DNA of 20,703 nt from positions 1-20,703 of IMG/VR virus record IMGVR_UViG_3300035670_001445, one strand, 5' to 3'. Of this stretch, positions 1 to 6,099 are shown one piece after another (positions within the stretch are counted from its first letter, which is position 1; each line of letters starts with the position of its first letter). The notes beneath the pieces were generated by a model. The model was not told the origin of the DNA, searched no databases, and was given only the letters and a program-made list of their open reading frames with translations. This DNA comes from a virus. The position numbers were made by a program, and so were the translations under genes.

Positions 1-78
1 CATTTGTTTTGCTATGTTATGGTCAATTTCTAATAACTTGAGCCAAAACATATCGACTGCTGTTTTTTTTGTTTCCAT
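1..78 (-). CDS. Partial small phage protein, N-terminus only
   Basis: An open frame on the minus strand starts with ATG at 78-76 and runs off the left edge after 26 codons; it begins METKKTAVDMFWLKLLEID. The AVDMFWLKLLE stretch vaguely recalls short Bacteroidota phage proteins that start with MKTAVEWL, but that is recollection, not a search. It lies 3 nt downstream of the ERF stop codon and has the same A-rich leader (AAACCTTAAACA-ATG) as the other leftward genes, which supports it being the next gene of that operon. Function unknown. Confidence 0.55.
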   Translation of the reverse strand, partial: METKKTAVDMFWLKLLEIDHNIAKQM

Positions 79-81
79 TGT

Positions 82-627
82 TTAAGGTTTTATTTGTTTA
101 AGTGCGGTTTCAAGTTTAATAAATTCATCCTTTGTTTCTGCTTTGTTTATGGCAGCTATAGCCTTTGCTCTTCTTTCCTCAGGTAGCTTTTCAGTTTGTC
201 TAATCAAAGCGTCTTTCTCCTCCCTTGTAGGTTGATCCTTGCCATGTGTATTGGTAGCGTCTGGATCTCGGCTGTCATCTAACAAAAACAATCCTTGCAA
301 AGCATATTTCCGAGAATAAGAAGAGGAGCTGCCAAAAGACTGAGCAATGTCCATCCCTTTGCGGTTTATATCAATACCAGCCTGCGCAGTTACAGTAGCA
401 TTAGTTTCATTAGGAGCGCAAAATTTAGCTGTAGATTCAACATAAACTAATCCTCCTGATGTTTCTTTTATGGCATCACTTAAAATTAAAATACATTCGT
501 ATTTCAACAATAACGGCTTAACAGCTTCTAGAATATCCTCTGCATTCCGGTACTTATACTTACCGAATTCGTTAAACTGATTCTTAGGCGCTTTGAGTTC
601 GGCCTGAATTGATAATAACTCTTTCAT
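82..627 (-). CDS. erf: ERF-family single-strand DNA annealing protein
   Basis: The 181-aa protein looks like an ERF (essential recombination function) protein, a phage recombinase that anneals complementary single strands during replication, recombination or genome circularisation. Seen in the sequence: the N-terminal block with KAPKNQFNEFGKYKYRNAED (about residues 13-32), then a beta-rich core, then GSSSSYSRKYALQGLFLLDD (about 98-117), which is the most diagnostic ERF stretch. The C-terminal 60 residues are charged and helical and probably not part of the core. Length is usual for the family. The ATG at 627 is preceded by AAACCATAAACAC and no Shine-Dalgarno sequence, as for its operon neighbours. 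It is the third gene of a leftward operon starting near 1042, typical of an early/replication module. ERF membership is high confidence; the recombination role is inferred from the family. Confidence 0.9.
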   Translation of the reverse strand: MKELLSIQAELKAPKNQFNEFGKYKYRNAEDILEAVKPLLLKYECILILSDAIKETSGGLVYVESTAKFCAPNETNATVTAQAGIDINRKGMDIAQSFGSSSSYSRKYALQGLFLLDDSRDPDATNTHGKDQPTREEKDALIRQTEKLPEERRAKAIAAINKAETKDEFIKLETALKQIKP

Positions 628-638
628 GTGTTTATGGT

Positions 639-893
639 TTAAAAGTTTACGGTTTCGTTTTTATATAATGGTTGCCTCTTTGCACCGATGCGAATACCTG
701 CCCAAAATAGATCGCTGCAAAACATATCCACATTTTTAATCTCAATTTCTACTTTTCTGCTGCTGAAAGCATTTTCGGGATGAATAGCTAACAGCCTGCA
801 ATAATCTGATTCTTCGCTGCATTCAGCATCTTTAAAGCATATCGACTTAATATGATCAATATCTTCAATGTTTACGTACATACTTATTTGCAT
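639..893 (-). CDS. Hypothetical early-region protein, 84 aa
   Basis: I do not recognise this 84-aa protein. It starts MQISMYVNIEDIDHIKSI and has four cysteines (CFKDAEC, YCRL, MFCSD), too scattered to propose a metal site. No membrane segment or signal peptide is visible. Its ATG at 893 lies inside the end of the upstream 52-aa gene, a 10-nt overlap that suggests translational coupling, and it ends 11 nt before the ERF start. Position suggests an accessory role in the early operon. Confidence 0.7.
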   Translation of the reverse strand: MQISMYVNIEDIDHIKSICFKDAECSEESDYCRLLAIHPENAFSSRKVEIEIKNVDMFCSDLFWAGIRIGAKRQPLYKNETVNF

Positions 894-1042
894 GGTGTCA
901 GGTTTTTAGATTTAAGAATGGCTTGCTTTTGTTTGTGGTTGCGAAGGTGGCGACCTTTGTAGAATGGTCTTGCAACATAAAGTTTAAAGCTGTCTAGGTA
1001 AAAGTAGAGGAAAACAAGACCTCCGATAATCCAAAGTAGCAT
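884..1042 (-). CDS. Small single-pass membrane protein, 52 aa
   Basis: A 52-codon frame runs from ATG 1042-1040 to TAA 886-884 on the minus strand. It encodes one N-terminal hydrophobic segment (MLLWIIGGLVFLYFYLD, residues 1-17) followed by a strongly basic tail (about residues 27-48, KGRHLRNHKQKQ), the pattern of a small inner-membrane protein with a cytoplasmic basic tail. It is the first gene behind the leftward promoter at 1085-1115, with a 5' leader of about 35-40 nt whose end reads AAAAACTAAACACT-ATG. Its stop overlaps the next start by 10 nt. Function unknown; small membrane proteins of early phage operons may target host functions, but nothing in the sequence shows that. Confidence 0.6.
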   Translation of the reverse strand: MLLWIIGGLVFLYFYLDSFKLYVARPFYKGRHLRNHKQKQAILKSKNLTPCK

Positions 1043-1084
1043 AGTGTTTAGTTTTTAAGTTTACAATAATTCGTAATGACATAG

Positions 1085-1115
1085 CAAATATACACAGCTT
1101 TTACACAATTCCAAA
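1085..1115 (-). promoter_or_regulatory. Leftward promoter, Bacteroidota type
   Basis: On the minus strand TTTG (1115-1112) is followed after 19 nt by TATATTTG (1092-1085). This matches the Bacteroidota primary-sigma consensus, -33 TTTG and -7 TAnnTTTG, in both sequence and spacing. Transcription would start near 1080 and give a leader of about 38 nt before the ATG at 1042. It sits in an AT-rich divergent region between the leftward and rightward gene blocks. No comparable promoter was found reading right from the same gap. Confidence 0.7.
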
Positions 1116-1150
1116 TTTTTTTTAAAATTTTTTTTATTTATTTTTCGGGC

Positions 1151-1387
1151 GTGATATGCGCAACGTGTCGATATTGGGAGAAAAAACATCAGAAAAATAA
1201 TAACTTTCTTGGTGTGGTATTCACTTCAAACATCGGTATTTGCCGCAATATTACAGCGATGCAGCAGATTCTTTTAGTGCCTAACGATAACGCAATTAAC
1301 ATCATTCCTCATGCAACAGTTGAAACAGACGAAGGATTCGGATGTATTCACTTTCGCCCGAACGATTTTAGCGGATCTATTCAGTAG
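1151..1387 (+). CDS. Small Cys-rich, possibly zinc-binding protein
   Basis: A 78-aa protein beginning at GTG 1151 (no in-frame ATG is available). It starts MICATCRYWEKK, then has GICRN near residue 30 and GFGCIHF near residue 64, a C-x2-C ... C ... C arrangement seen in small phage and prophage proteins that probably bind a metal. No membrane segment. It is the first rightward gene after the divergent region and ends 16 nt before the start chosen for the next gene. Precise function unknown; structure-only role or regulation are both possible. The GTG start is inferred from the C-x2-C motif lying at the very N-terminus. Confidence 0.65.
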   Translation: MICATCRYWEKKHQKNNNFLGVVFTSNIGICRNITAMQQILLVPNDNAINIIPHATVETDEGFGCIHFRPNDFSGSIQ

Positions 1388-1403
1388 TCCTGAAACAGAT
1401 AAG

Positions 1404-2054
1404 ATGCTGGCAAAATTTAACGCAGGTGCCGGTCAGGATGATTTAAAATCTGAATTATTTGCAACACTTTGCGAAAAAGACGAAGAGGTTATTATAGACC
1501 TTTATAAGAAAAAGCAATTAATGTTTTACGCTACAGGTATCGTTCAACGCATGATCTTTCAGCCTGGCAATAGGTTTTACAGACGTTACCGCACACAGAC
1601 ATATGAATTTACAGAAACATTATACAACGAGCAAACAGATGACAGCCGGACGGAAAGGGAAAGTCAATTACAGGCAATGGAGGAAGCTATTGAAAACAAT
1701 CTGCACTGGGTAGAAAAGGCAATGCTGAAACTTCACCAAGAATTGGGAAGTATGGAAAAGATCAGCAAGGAAACAAAAATAAGCATGAAGCAGGTAGATC
1801 GTATTTATAAGAAAGGGAAAGAAAAAATACGAACAGCCATGACAGGTAAGATGATCGGTAACTACATTGTTATTACCAATGAAATGATAATAGACGTTCC
1901 TGAAAATGTCACTCCCGATAATATAAACGACATTTTGGAGGAAGTACACGAATACATGATGCAGCGGCTACATGGTCGCATCATACCTAGCAAAGGGGAG
2001 AAAAACGGCTATATTAAAGAGATACAACCAATAAGAGTAAAAAAAGTAATATGA
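1404..2054 (+). CDS. Sigma-70-like / helix-turn-helix protein
   Basis: The ATG at 1404 gives 216 aa and avoids a 77-nt overlap with the preceding gene that the upstream ATG at 1311 would need; 1404 also begins right before the conserved-looking DDLKSELFATLCEKDEE block (residues 12-28). The middle (about 85-112) is an acidic helix, followed by a region-4-like helix-turn-helix at about 115-146 (LGSMEKISKETKISMKQVDR, then a basic recognition-helix tail). This layout resembles sigma-factor-like proteins that precede terminase genes in Bacteroidota prophages. The likely job is transcriptional control of the rightward genes or a DNA-binding packaging role; sequence alone does not separate these. 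A C-terminal extension of about 60 residues is not assigned. Its stop overlaps the next start (ATGA). Confidence 0.75.
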   Translation: MLAKFNAGAGQDDLKSELFATLCEKDEEVIIDLYKKKQLMFYATGIVQRMIFQPGNRFYRRYRTQTYEFTETLYNEQTDDSRTERESQLQAMEEAIENNLHWVEKAMLKLHQELGSMEKISKETKISMKQVDRIYKKGKEKIRTAMTGKMIGNYIVITNEMIIDVPENVTPDNINDILEEVHEYMMQRLHGRIIPSKGEKNGYIKEIQPIRVKKVI

Positions 2055-2287
2055 TTCTACTCATACCAATTACGGCAATCCTTTGCGCTTGGATATGGTT
2101 CGGAGTATTCAGAATGGATGAAAGGTATAAACTATTGAGGCGAAAACCTTTCTCATGTCCGATGTGTTTTGCAATGTGGCTTAGTGCAATCCTGTACTTT
2201 TGCCCTACCTTTGTCACAGAGCTTCTATTCATAACATCTTCAACATCAGCCTTAACAGCATGGCTCGAAAACGTAAAAACGAAATAA
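2051..2287 (+). CDS. Small membrane protein with CPMC motif
   Basis: A 78-aa protein with two hydrophobic segments, residues about 1-20 and 40-62, separated by a basic loop and a CPMC motif (residues 36-39) immediately before FAMWLSAILYF. The SCPxC-x-x-(F/M)W arrangement before a membrane helix resembles DUF1360-type small membrane proteins, but this is from memory. It overlaps the preceding gene by 4 nt (ATGA) and the following one by 28 nt, so it is probably co-translated within the rightward block. Function unknown; it has no holin partner nearby, so I do not call it a holin. Confidence 0.65.
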   Translation: MILLIPITAILCAWIWFGVFRMDERYKLLRRKPFSCPMCFAMWLSAILYFCPTFVTELLFITSSTSALTAWLENVKTK

Positions 2288-2508
2288 ACGAAACACAATA
2301 CTCAAAGAATAGAGAAGCATTTATAGCCATTGAACATTCCTGGCATACTGTTCGCATTGGCTACATTCGTGATCTCGATCAGTTGGCACGTTTTGAAATT
2401 GAGCGTATTTACAGGGAGGAGTTAGATCAGTCTTGGCTACCAAATCGTTATTGCTCAGGATGTTATTTTAAAGCAATTGAAGATTTGATAAATCATTTCA
2501 ACTTATGA
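2260..2508 (+). CDS. Hypothetical protein, 82 aa, CxxC-containing
   Basis: The frame is open further upstream, but the ATG at 2260 (MARKRKNEINETQ) is preferred because the longer version would start deep inside the membrane-protein gene. The 82-aa product has a basic N-terminus, a central helical region and a C-terminal block ELDQSWLPNRYCSGCYFKAI with a C-x2-C pair. Similar short proteins with a W...CxxC end occur just upstream of phage terminase genes in this group, as I recall them. It overlaps the next gene by ATGA. Function not known. Confidence 0.65.
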   Translation: MARKRKNEINETQYSKNREAFIAIEHSWHTVRIGYIRDLDQLARFEIERIYREELDQSWLPNRYCSGCYFKAIEDLINHFNL

Positions 2509-2996
2509 ACTATATTCACCCAACAGCGGTTATATATCCAAACGTAATACTGGAAGATAATATTTATATTGGTGCTTATTGCATAATAGGTGCGCCGCCC
2601 GAATGGAAAGGAAAGGAAGAGGAAAGTAAAGGTGTTTACATCATGTCAGGAACCAGGATAACCGGATTAGTAACAATAGATAGCGGAGCTTTAGGAGCTA
2701 CAATAATCGGTAAAGATTGCTATCTTATGAAACATTCGCATGTAGGTCATGATGCTATCCTAAAAAACGGCGTAACGCTTTCCTGTGGCGCAAAGGTCGG
2801 AGGTCATGCTGAAATAGGAGATAACACGAATATAGGCTTAAACGCAACGATTCATCAGAAAGTTAAAGTACCTTCTGGCTGCATGATTGGGATGGGTGCT
2901 GTAGTTACAAAAAAGACTGAATTAAAAGAGAATTGTAAATATGCTGGGGTGCCGGCTAAATACATAGGAACAAATGACAGGGGTAATATTTCTTGA
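2505..2996 (+). CDS. LpxA-like left-handed beta-helix acyltransferase
   Basis: The 163-aa protein is built of hexapeptide repeats and aligns by eye with UDP-N-acetylglucosamine O-acyltransferase (LpxA), which transfers an acyl chain from acyl-ACP in lipid A synthesis. Matching blocks: IHPTAVIYPNVILEDNIYIG at 4-23; LMKHSHVGHD at 74-83, equivalent to the LpxA segment that holds the catalytic histidine; GGHAEIGDNTNIG at 99-111; and TIHQ at 115-118. It ends with the generic hexapeptide-transferase block YAGVPAKYIG. It is much shorter than LpxA (about 260 aa) and lacks the C-terminal helical domain, so substrate specificity may differ; a sugar O/N-acyltransferase is the alternative. It overlaps the next gene, a glycosyltransferase, by 23 nt, suggesting a joint role in altering a glycan or lipid. 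Confidence 0.85.
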   Translation: MNYIHPTAVIYPNVILEDNIYIGAYCIIGAPPEWKGKEEESKGVYIMSGTRITGLVTIDSGALGATIIGKDCYLMKHSHVGHDAILKNGVTLSCGAKVGGHAEIGDNTNIGLNATIHQKVKVPSGCMIGMGAVVTKKTELKENCKYAGVPAKYIGTNDRGNIS

Positions 2997-3663
2997 CTAC
3001 ATACGCAAAGATTATTCAGATAAAGCTTTGCAATCAATTAACGTACAAAACGTTGATTTTCAATTATTGCAAGTTGAACAGAAAGGAATCAGCGCTGCAA
3101 TAAACAAAGGTCTTTATCATTTCTTTGAAAAAGGATTAGCTCAAAATGTATTCATCTGCGCAAATGACATAGAACTTCCTCAGGGTGCATTTAATAAAAT
3201 GCTTCACGTAGCGCATCACATCCCGGAAACAGGCGTTTCAGCTATTCACTGCGTGGAAGGTTTACCCGATCTGCAAAAGGTAAACGATCAAGACATTCAT
3301 CCCTGTTGGGGGGTGTTCGGAGATTATCTCCTAACAAGATCAGCATTTGAAAAAGTAGGTTATTGGAATGAAGATCAAGACCCTTACGGAATGAATGATT
3401 CAGATTATTGTTATCGCTTACACAAAGCAGGGTTTCTGAATTACTATATTTTCGGCTTAAGAGGTGAGCATTTAGGCGGTGACGTGGGCAGCGGTACTGA
3501 ATACAGAAAGATGAAAGACGAAGGATTAAGCAAAGCAGGCACGATATTTGGTGAATGGCAAAAGGTTTACGATTCGGGAAAAGTGCATTTGCCGTATTTA
3601 CAAGAGAACTACACTATTAAAATGAACCAAATGTATGGGGAGGGGCAGATACAAAATGATTGA
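2974..3663 (+). CDS. Glycosyltransferase, GT2-like (GT-A fold)
   Basis: A 229-aa protein with the plan of family 2 glycosyltransferases, which move a sugar from a nucleotide donor. Seen: an N-terminal strand VIFLDYIRKD, the GISAAINKGL segment (about 38-47) common in GT2 enzymes, ANDIE at about 63-67 in the place of the metal/nucleotide-binding acidic motif, and PYGMNDSDYCYRLHKAGF (about 137-154), equivalent to the catalytic ED/DxD-containing block near the acceptor site. No membrane segments, so probably cytoplasmic. It sits between the LpxA-like gene and the terminase small subunit. Similar enzymes occur in Bacteroidota phages. Acceptor unknown: host surface glycan, phage protein or DNA are all possible. 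Confidence 0.82.
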   Translation: MTGVIFLDYIRKDYSDKALQSINVQNVDFQLLQVEQKGISAAINKGLYHFFEKGLAQNVFICANDIELPQGAFNKMLHVAHHIPETGVSAIHCVEGLPDLQKVNDQDIHPCWGVFGDYLLTRSAFEKVGYWNEDQDPYGMNDSDYCYRLHKAGFLNYYIFGLRGEHLGGDVGSGTEYRKMKDEGLSKAGTIFGEWQKVYDSGKVHLPYLQENYTIKMNQMYGEGQIQND

Positions 3664-4060
3664 TTCTCCTGAAATATTATTGCAATGGTGGGATGAATAC
3701 AAAGCGCATATTGACGCAAACCCTGACAGCATTGAAGAAGCTACGGGGAAAGGTGTAATGGTCAGGAAGGTTAAAAAGCCATATCTTAGGCAAGGTTTTG
3801 AAGCTTGGTGTTTCAGGAATAAAAAATTAGATGTTCATCATTATTTGGATCAATCTGATGAAAGTTATTCTAATTTTCGGGGAGTCGTAATGTGTATGCG
3901 CAAAGAATGGGAAGATGATCAGATAGGTGGCACGATGACAGGAAGGTACAAAGCACCTAATTTAACGGCAAGATTAAACGGAATTACAGATAATCAGAAT
4001 ACAAAGACTGAAGGTATACAAAAGATAACCATTGAGCGAATCAGCACGGATAAAGATTAG
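3656..4060 (+). CDS. terS: Terminase small subunit / DNA-packaging protein
   Basis: 134 aa from ATG 3656 (MIDSPEILLQWWDEYKAHID); the frame is open 7 codons further upstream, but this start gives only an 8-nt overlap and follows a G-rich stretch GGGGAGGGG at 3637-3645. The product is small, charged and helical, with a central FRGVVMCMRKEWEDDQ segment and an ANLTARLNG-type block (APNLTARLNGITD), a pattern I associate with gp3-like DNA-packaging proteins. The call rests largely on the gene lying directly before, and overlapping, the terminase large subunit. It would recognise the genome's packaging site and load it onto the large subunit. Confidence 0.75.
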   Translation: MIDSPEILLQWWDEYKAHIDANPDSIEEATGKGVMVRKVKKPYLRQGFEAWCFRNKKLDVHHYLDQSDESYSNFRGVVMCMRKEWEDDQIGGTMTGRYKAPNLTARLNGITDNQNTKTEGIQKITIERISTDKD

Positions 4061-5210
4061 GAGCGAACACAGCGCACAAAAGCAGATACTTGCTGAAAGA
4101 AAAAGATTTAACGTTTTGGATTGTGGGAGAAGGTTTGGCAAATCTGTTTTGGCTGGTAACTTACTTGTAGAATCTGCATGTGAGGGTGACCCTGTTGCAT
4201 ATTTTGCACCAACCTACAAACTTTTAGAAGGTACTTACAAAGAACTATTAGTGGCACTTAGTCCCGTTATCAGAAAGAAGCACGATAATCAGTTTATCGA
4301 ATTAATCACAGGTGGCATTATTGAGTTTTGGAGCTTAGAGAATCCGCTTGCCGGTCGTTCACGCAAATATAAGTTAGCCATTGTAGACGAAGCAGCTTTT
4401 AATCGTAACCTATGGCAAAGCTGGACGGAAGCGATTAGACCTACCCTCACCGATCTTAAAGGGGATGCATGGTTTATGTCGACACCTAAGGGTAAGAATG
4501 ACTTTTACAAGTTGTGGATGCGAGGTCAAACAGGTGAGCCAGATTGGATGTCGTGGCAGATGCCGACAATAAGCAACACACATATAGATGCTTCAGAGAT
4601 AGAAGCAGCAAGGCGTGACCTTCCTGAATTAGCTTTTAAACAGGAATACTTAGCGGAGTTCAACGATAACGTTGCTAATCCTTTTGGCTTAGAATATATC
4701 CGTATCTGTACCGGCAAGATGTCAAATGAACCTTCAGTTGTTTTCGGCATTGACCTTGCGAAGTCTTTCGACTGGACGGTTATTATTGGTTTGGATAGGT
4801 TTGGCGTTGTGAGCTATTTTGAGCGCTTTCAAAGACCTTGGAACGAGACAAAAGAGATTATCTCACGTTTACCAAAAGGTGCGCTTAAAATAGACTCTAC
4901 TGGCGTTGGCGACCCGATCACAGAAGATATTCAACGTGTACGCTCTGATGTACATTCTTTCAAATATACGCAAACAAGCAAGCAGCAGCTTATGGAAGGG
5001 TTAGCAGCTGCGATACATCAAAGGCGTGTAATCTTTCCTTCCGGTACCATTGTTGCAGAATTAGAAAGCTTTGAATATCAGATGACAGGAACAGGCGTTA
5101 AATATACAGCACCTGTAGGGTTGCATGATGATTGCGTAAATGCCTTAGCTTTGGCATGGAGTATGTATGTGCAGGATAACGGCGGTCAGGTTAAATATTC
5201 TTTTTTATGA
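4032..5210 (+). CDS. terL: Terminase large subunit, ATPase and nuclease
   Basis: 392 aa; packages DNA into the prohead and cuts it. ATPase domain: Walker-A-like CGRRFGKS at residues 31-38; Walker B AIVDEAA at 116-122 with the catalytic glutamate at 120; coupling motif MSTPKGKN at 149-156. Nuclease domain (RNase H fold): acidic residues at GIDLAKS (D241), KIDSTGVGD (D288) and HDDCVNAL (D366/D367). The length and complete motif set suggest an intact enzyme. The only workable start near the Walker A motif is TTG at 4032, giving a 29-nt overlap with the small subunit; no in-frame ATG lies close. The stop overlaps the next start (ATGA). Confidence 0.95.
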   Translation: MSESARIKIRSEHSAQKQILAERKRFNVLDCGRRFGKSVLAGNLLVESACEGDPVAYFAPTYKLLEGTYKELLVALSPVIRKKHDNQFIELITGGIIEFWSLENPLAGRSRKYKLAIVDEAAFNRNLWQSWTEAIRPTLTDLKGDAWFMSTPKGKNDFYKLWMRGQTGEPDWMSWQMPTISNTHIDASEIEAARRDLPELAFKQEYLAEFNDNVANPFGLEYIRICTGKMSNEPSVVFGIDLAKSFDWTVIIGLDRFGVVSYFERFQRPWNETKEIISRLPKGALKIDSTGVGDPITEDIQRVRSDVHSFKYTQTSKQQLMEGLAAAIHQRRVIFPSGTIVAELESFEYQMTGTGVKYTAPVGLHDDCVNALALAWSMYVQDNGGQVKYSFL

Positions 5211-5845
5211 ATTGGAATAAAATTACAGTTAGGCAATATCAGCAGATCGTGCCTATTATTGAAGATCAGACATTTAGCGAATTAGATAGGCTTGTTAAAA
5301 TAATCTGCATCCTTACAGGAAAGAGTGAACAGGAAATAGACAGCTGGCCTCTTAATAAACTGAATGAATATAAGCACCTATTCGAACATGATTTTAAAAA
5401 GGAAGTAAAGAAACGGATAAAGGTTAACGGTAGGTATTATCGCTTTGTATGGCAAATAGAACGTCTCCCTGCGGCTAGGTATATCGAGGCAAAGACATAT
5501 AGTCAGGAAGGTTTTATACCAAATCTTCATCGTTTAATGGCTTCATGTGTAATGCCACAAAAGAAAGTAGGTTTCTTTTATTTCGATAAAAAGTACAATG
5601 CAGCCGATCATGAGAAATACGCTACCGATTTACTAGATGCTCCTTTTCCTTTTGTTTATAACGCCTGTGTTTTTTTTTGCAATGTATTCGTGAAGTGGAT
5701 CGAAACTATCCTATCTTATTCGGAGAAGGAGCTGGGGGGCAAGATGACGGCGAGTCAGATCAAAGTATTGAAAGAGTCTTTGCCCGTTATTATGGATGGA
5801 TTTATTCCGCCACCGTTGTCGCAGATCACGAACGAATCAGCTTAG
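5207..5845 (+). CDS. Tail assembly chaperone-like protein, short (G-like) form
   Basis: 212 aa in the zero frame. Seen: an N-terminal block WNKITVRQYQQIVPII, a helical segment DRLVKIICILTGKSEQEID (about 27-45), a charged middle, and a C-terminus ending in PPPLSQITNESA. The N-terminal block resembles Bacteroidota prophage proteins that occupy the tail-assembly-chaperone slot; I cannot confirm this without a search. The strongest argument for a chaperone pair is that the gene contains GGGGGGC at 5734-5740, phased as X_XXY_YYZ, and a second frame (-1) continues to 5955 with protein-like sequence. Tail chaperones are classically made in short and frameshifted long forms that bind the tape measure. 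Odd: it lies next to the terminase and three genes before the tape measure, not directly before it. Confidence 0.7.
   Translation: MNWNKITVRQYQQIVPIIEDQTFSELDRLVKIICILTGKSEQEIDSWPLNKLNEYKHLFEHDFKKEVKKRIKVNGRYYRFVWQIERLPAARYIEAKTYSQEGFIPNLHRLMASCVMPQKKVGFFYFDKKYNAADHEKYATDLLDAPFPFVYNACVFFCNVFVKWIETILSYSEKELGGKMTASQIKVLKESLPVIMDGFIPPPLSQITNESA
5734..5740 (+). promoter_or_regulatory. Slippery heptamer for -1 ribosomal frameshift
   Basis: GGGGGGC read in the zero frame as G GGG GGC (codons 177-178) is a textbook X_XXY_YYZ site. Slipping back one base after GGC continues at CAA (5740) into a frame open to 5955. A purine-rich GGAGAAGGAG at 5722-5731 lies just upstream and could act as a stimulating internal Shine-Dalgarno-like site; a weak 4-bp stem TGAC/GTCA (5745-5757) follows. 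A sequencing or assembly error in the G run is the alternative. Confidence 0.6.
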
Positions 5846-5955
5846 ACGCTGCTTTTGAACTTCCTGTTTTGCAGTTCCTTAATGCGATGGCTTACATGAA
5901 GATGAAAAATAAAGTAGAAGAAGCGCAAATGGAAAGGCTTAAAAAGAAAAAATAA
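5740..5955 (+). CDS. T-like C-terminal extension of tail chaperone (-1 frame)
   Basis: Downstream part of a predicted frameshift product: 178 zero-frame residues plus 71 residues from the -1 frame, about 249 aa in total. The extension reads QDDGESDQSIERVFARYYGW and continues through a block with ADHERISLDAAFELPVLQFL and ends in a basic helix (MERLKKKK). This block looks like a real, helical domain of the kind fused in frame in related phage proteins. The -1 frame also has an internal ATG at 5677, but starting there would add residues with no domain-like character, so frameshifting is preferred over independent initiation. It overlaps the last 106 nt of the short form. Confidence 0.65.
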   Translation, partial: QDDGESDQSIERVFARYYGWIYSATVVADHERISLDAAFELPVLQFLNAMAYMKMKNKVEEAQMERLKKKK

Positions 5956-5996
5956 AGTACCTTTGTATCTAATTCTTGTGATATTTTTTATTTACT

Positions 5997-6021
5997 AGCT
6001 GGGTTTCTACCCGGCTTTTTT
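5997..6021 (+). terminator. Intrinsic terminator 1 after chaperone genes
   Basis: An 8-bp stem AGCTGGGT / ACCCGGCT (one T-G pair) around a TTCT loop is followed by a T run to 6021. It starts 42 nt after the stop of the -1 frame and is the first of two tandem hairpins. Confidence 0.8.
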
Positions 6022-6023
6022 AT

Positions 6024-6031
6024 TACATTTG
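6024..6031 (+). promoter_or_regulatory. Possible -7 box between tandem terminators
   Basis: TACATTTG fits the Bacteroidota -7 pattern TAnnTTTG and lies between the two tandem terminators, where a new transcript might begin. No TTTG is found at the matching -33 distance, so this is weak. Confidence 0.25.
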
Positions 6032-6064
6032 CATAATCATTGTTTAGTTTTGGTTTACTAATTC

Positions 6065-6096
6065 CCCCTGCCTTTTTAGGTAGGGGTTTTTGTTTT
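6065..6096 (+). terminator. Intrinsic terminator 2 (tandem)
   Basis: A 9-bp stem CCCCTGCCT / AGGTAGGGG (one G-T pair) with a TTTT loop is followed by TTTTTGTTTT. It is second in tandem with the hairpin at 5997 and lies within the repeated intergenic cassette. Confidence 0.8.
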
Positions 6097-6099
6097 ATT

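Noticed and set aside
1311-1403. Longer start (ATG 1311) for the sigma-like gene.
   Set aside because: It would need a 77-nt overlap with the Cys-rich gene; the ATG at 1404 gives a clean junction right before the conserved block.
2051-2287. Small membrane protein considered as a holin.
   Set aside because: No endolysin or spanin gene is nearby, and the CPMC motif between helices is not typical of holins.
5741-5757. Downstream stem (TGAC/GTCA) as a frameshift stimulator.
   Set aside because: Only four pairs and too close to the slippery site to be convincing; not needed for the frameshift call.
6023-6040. A leftward ATG after the motif GTAAACCAAAACTAAACA with a 5-codon frame (MIMQM).
   Set aside because: It lies between two tandem terminators for the other direction and is too short to be credible; probably a by-product of the repeated cassette.
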